Shown here: piece by piece, positions 63,858 through 64,000 of the stretch
Layout: every line of letters starts with the position of its first letter
How positions within the stretch are numbered: position 1 is the first letter of the stretch
Assembly (NCBI RefSeq): GCF_900167445.1
Contig: NZ_FUZT01000001.1
Span: 31,094-95,093, forward strand
Direction of reading: 5' to 3'
DNA length: 64,000 nt
Source: Maledivibacter halophilus
GTDB lineage: Bacteria > Bacillota > Clostridia > Peptostreptococcales > Caminicellaceae
Position numbers and translations under genes: made by a program
The notes under the pieces: generated by a model
Told to the model about the DNA's origin: nothing
What the model saw: the letters and a program-made list of their open reading frames with translations, nothing else
Databases searched by the model: none

Positions 63858-64000
63858 ATGAATATAATAGATAAATTAGGAGCAATGGAGGACGTGGTTT
63901 CTCCTGGTATATCTGCCTGTGTAGGCTGTAATGTTGAGTTGACGTTGAGAACCTGTATGAAGGTTTTGGGAACGAATACAATCTATGCTATTCCTCCGGG
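63858..64000 (+). CDS. porB: 2-oxoacid:ferredoxin oxidoreductase beta subunit, partial
   Basis: The window ends after about 47 codons. MNIIDKLGAMEDVVSPGISA is followed by CVGCNVELTLRTCMKV, which corresponds to the CxGC Fe-S/TPP-subunit start of Por beta proteins. GTAGGTGGAGAAG precedes ATG. It completes the gamma-delta-alpha-beta order; the TPP motif lies beyond the end. Confidence 0.85.
   Translation, partial: MNIIDKLGAMEDVVSPGISACVGCNVELTLRTCMKVLGTNTIYAIPP

Noticed and set aside
1..64000. CRISPR arrays, transposases, integrases, phage genes or rRNA
   Set aside because: No regularly spaced repeats and no recombinase or phage motifs were seen in any frame.

Overview
The window is very AT-rich DNA from an anaerobic, probably endospore-forming Firmicute of the Clostridia/Tissierellia type. 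This is inferred from butyrate kinase and phosphotransbutyrylase genes, two ferredoxin-dependent 2-oxoacid oxidoreductases, a corrinoid methyltransferase pair, diadenylate cyclase, two Spo0E-like phosphatases, strong AAGGAGG ribosome sites and frequent TTG/GTG starts. I see no phage, insertion sequence or CRISPR array. It looks like an accessory-rich stretch of chromosome.

Layout. 1-8 kb: tRNA-Gly, a CBS-GGDEF signalling pair, a LysM-CAP secreted protein, an archaeal-type phosphoglycerate mutase, a triple-BON protein, and cdaA-cdaR. 8-17 kb: a sigma-54 activator followed by a branched-chain 2-oxoacid fermentation operon (buk-ptb-buk, a P-loop ATPase, VorDBAC). 17-21.6 kb: a RocB-like M20 peptidase and a chemoreceptor. 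21.7-34.6 kb: a LevR-type activator, a mannose-family PTS, NanE, HAD, SIS and NagA (amino-sugar uptake and entry), then GlmM, a glmS ribozyme and GlmS. 34.9-37.5 kb: an Xre regulator with three operators, a Spo0E-like gene, a PAS-GGDEF protein and gene remnants. 37.5-46.6 kb: a sigma-54 activator divergent from a quaternary-amine operon (BCCT carrier, racemase-like protein, ornithine-cyclodeaminase-like protein, non-pyrrolysine MttB, corrinoid protein), then an EamA transporter. 47.3-55.8 kb: crotonase, GntP permease, fused CoA-transferase, acyl-CoA dehydrogenase, EtfBA and their sigma-54 activator, suggesting 3-hydroxybutyrate or crotonate use. 56-64 kb: a Spo0E-like gene, a Crp-family regulator, and a bacterial microcompartment operon.

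The microcompartment operon is the most interesting part. It has two BMC-H, one BMC-P and one BMC-T shell gene, a class-V PLP enzyme with a short N-terminal domain of a kind I associate with microcompartment cargo, a dihydropyrimidinase/hydantoinase-family enzyme with a long N-terminal extension, and a four-subunit 2-oxoacid:ferredoxin oxidoreductase. No aldehyde dehydrogenase is seen before the window ends inside the oxidoreductase beta gene. A Crp-type palindrome is centred at about -41.5 of a TATAAT box ahead of the operon, which predicts activation by the divergent regulator. The substrate is unknown; a cyclic ureide or imide is the most economical guess.

Four of the catabolic blocks share one control scheme: an enhancer-binding activator next to a sequence with correct -24/-12 spacing. 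A dispersed imperfect-palindrome repeat recurs in at least four intergenic regions.
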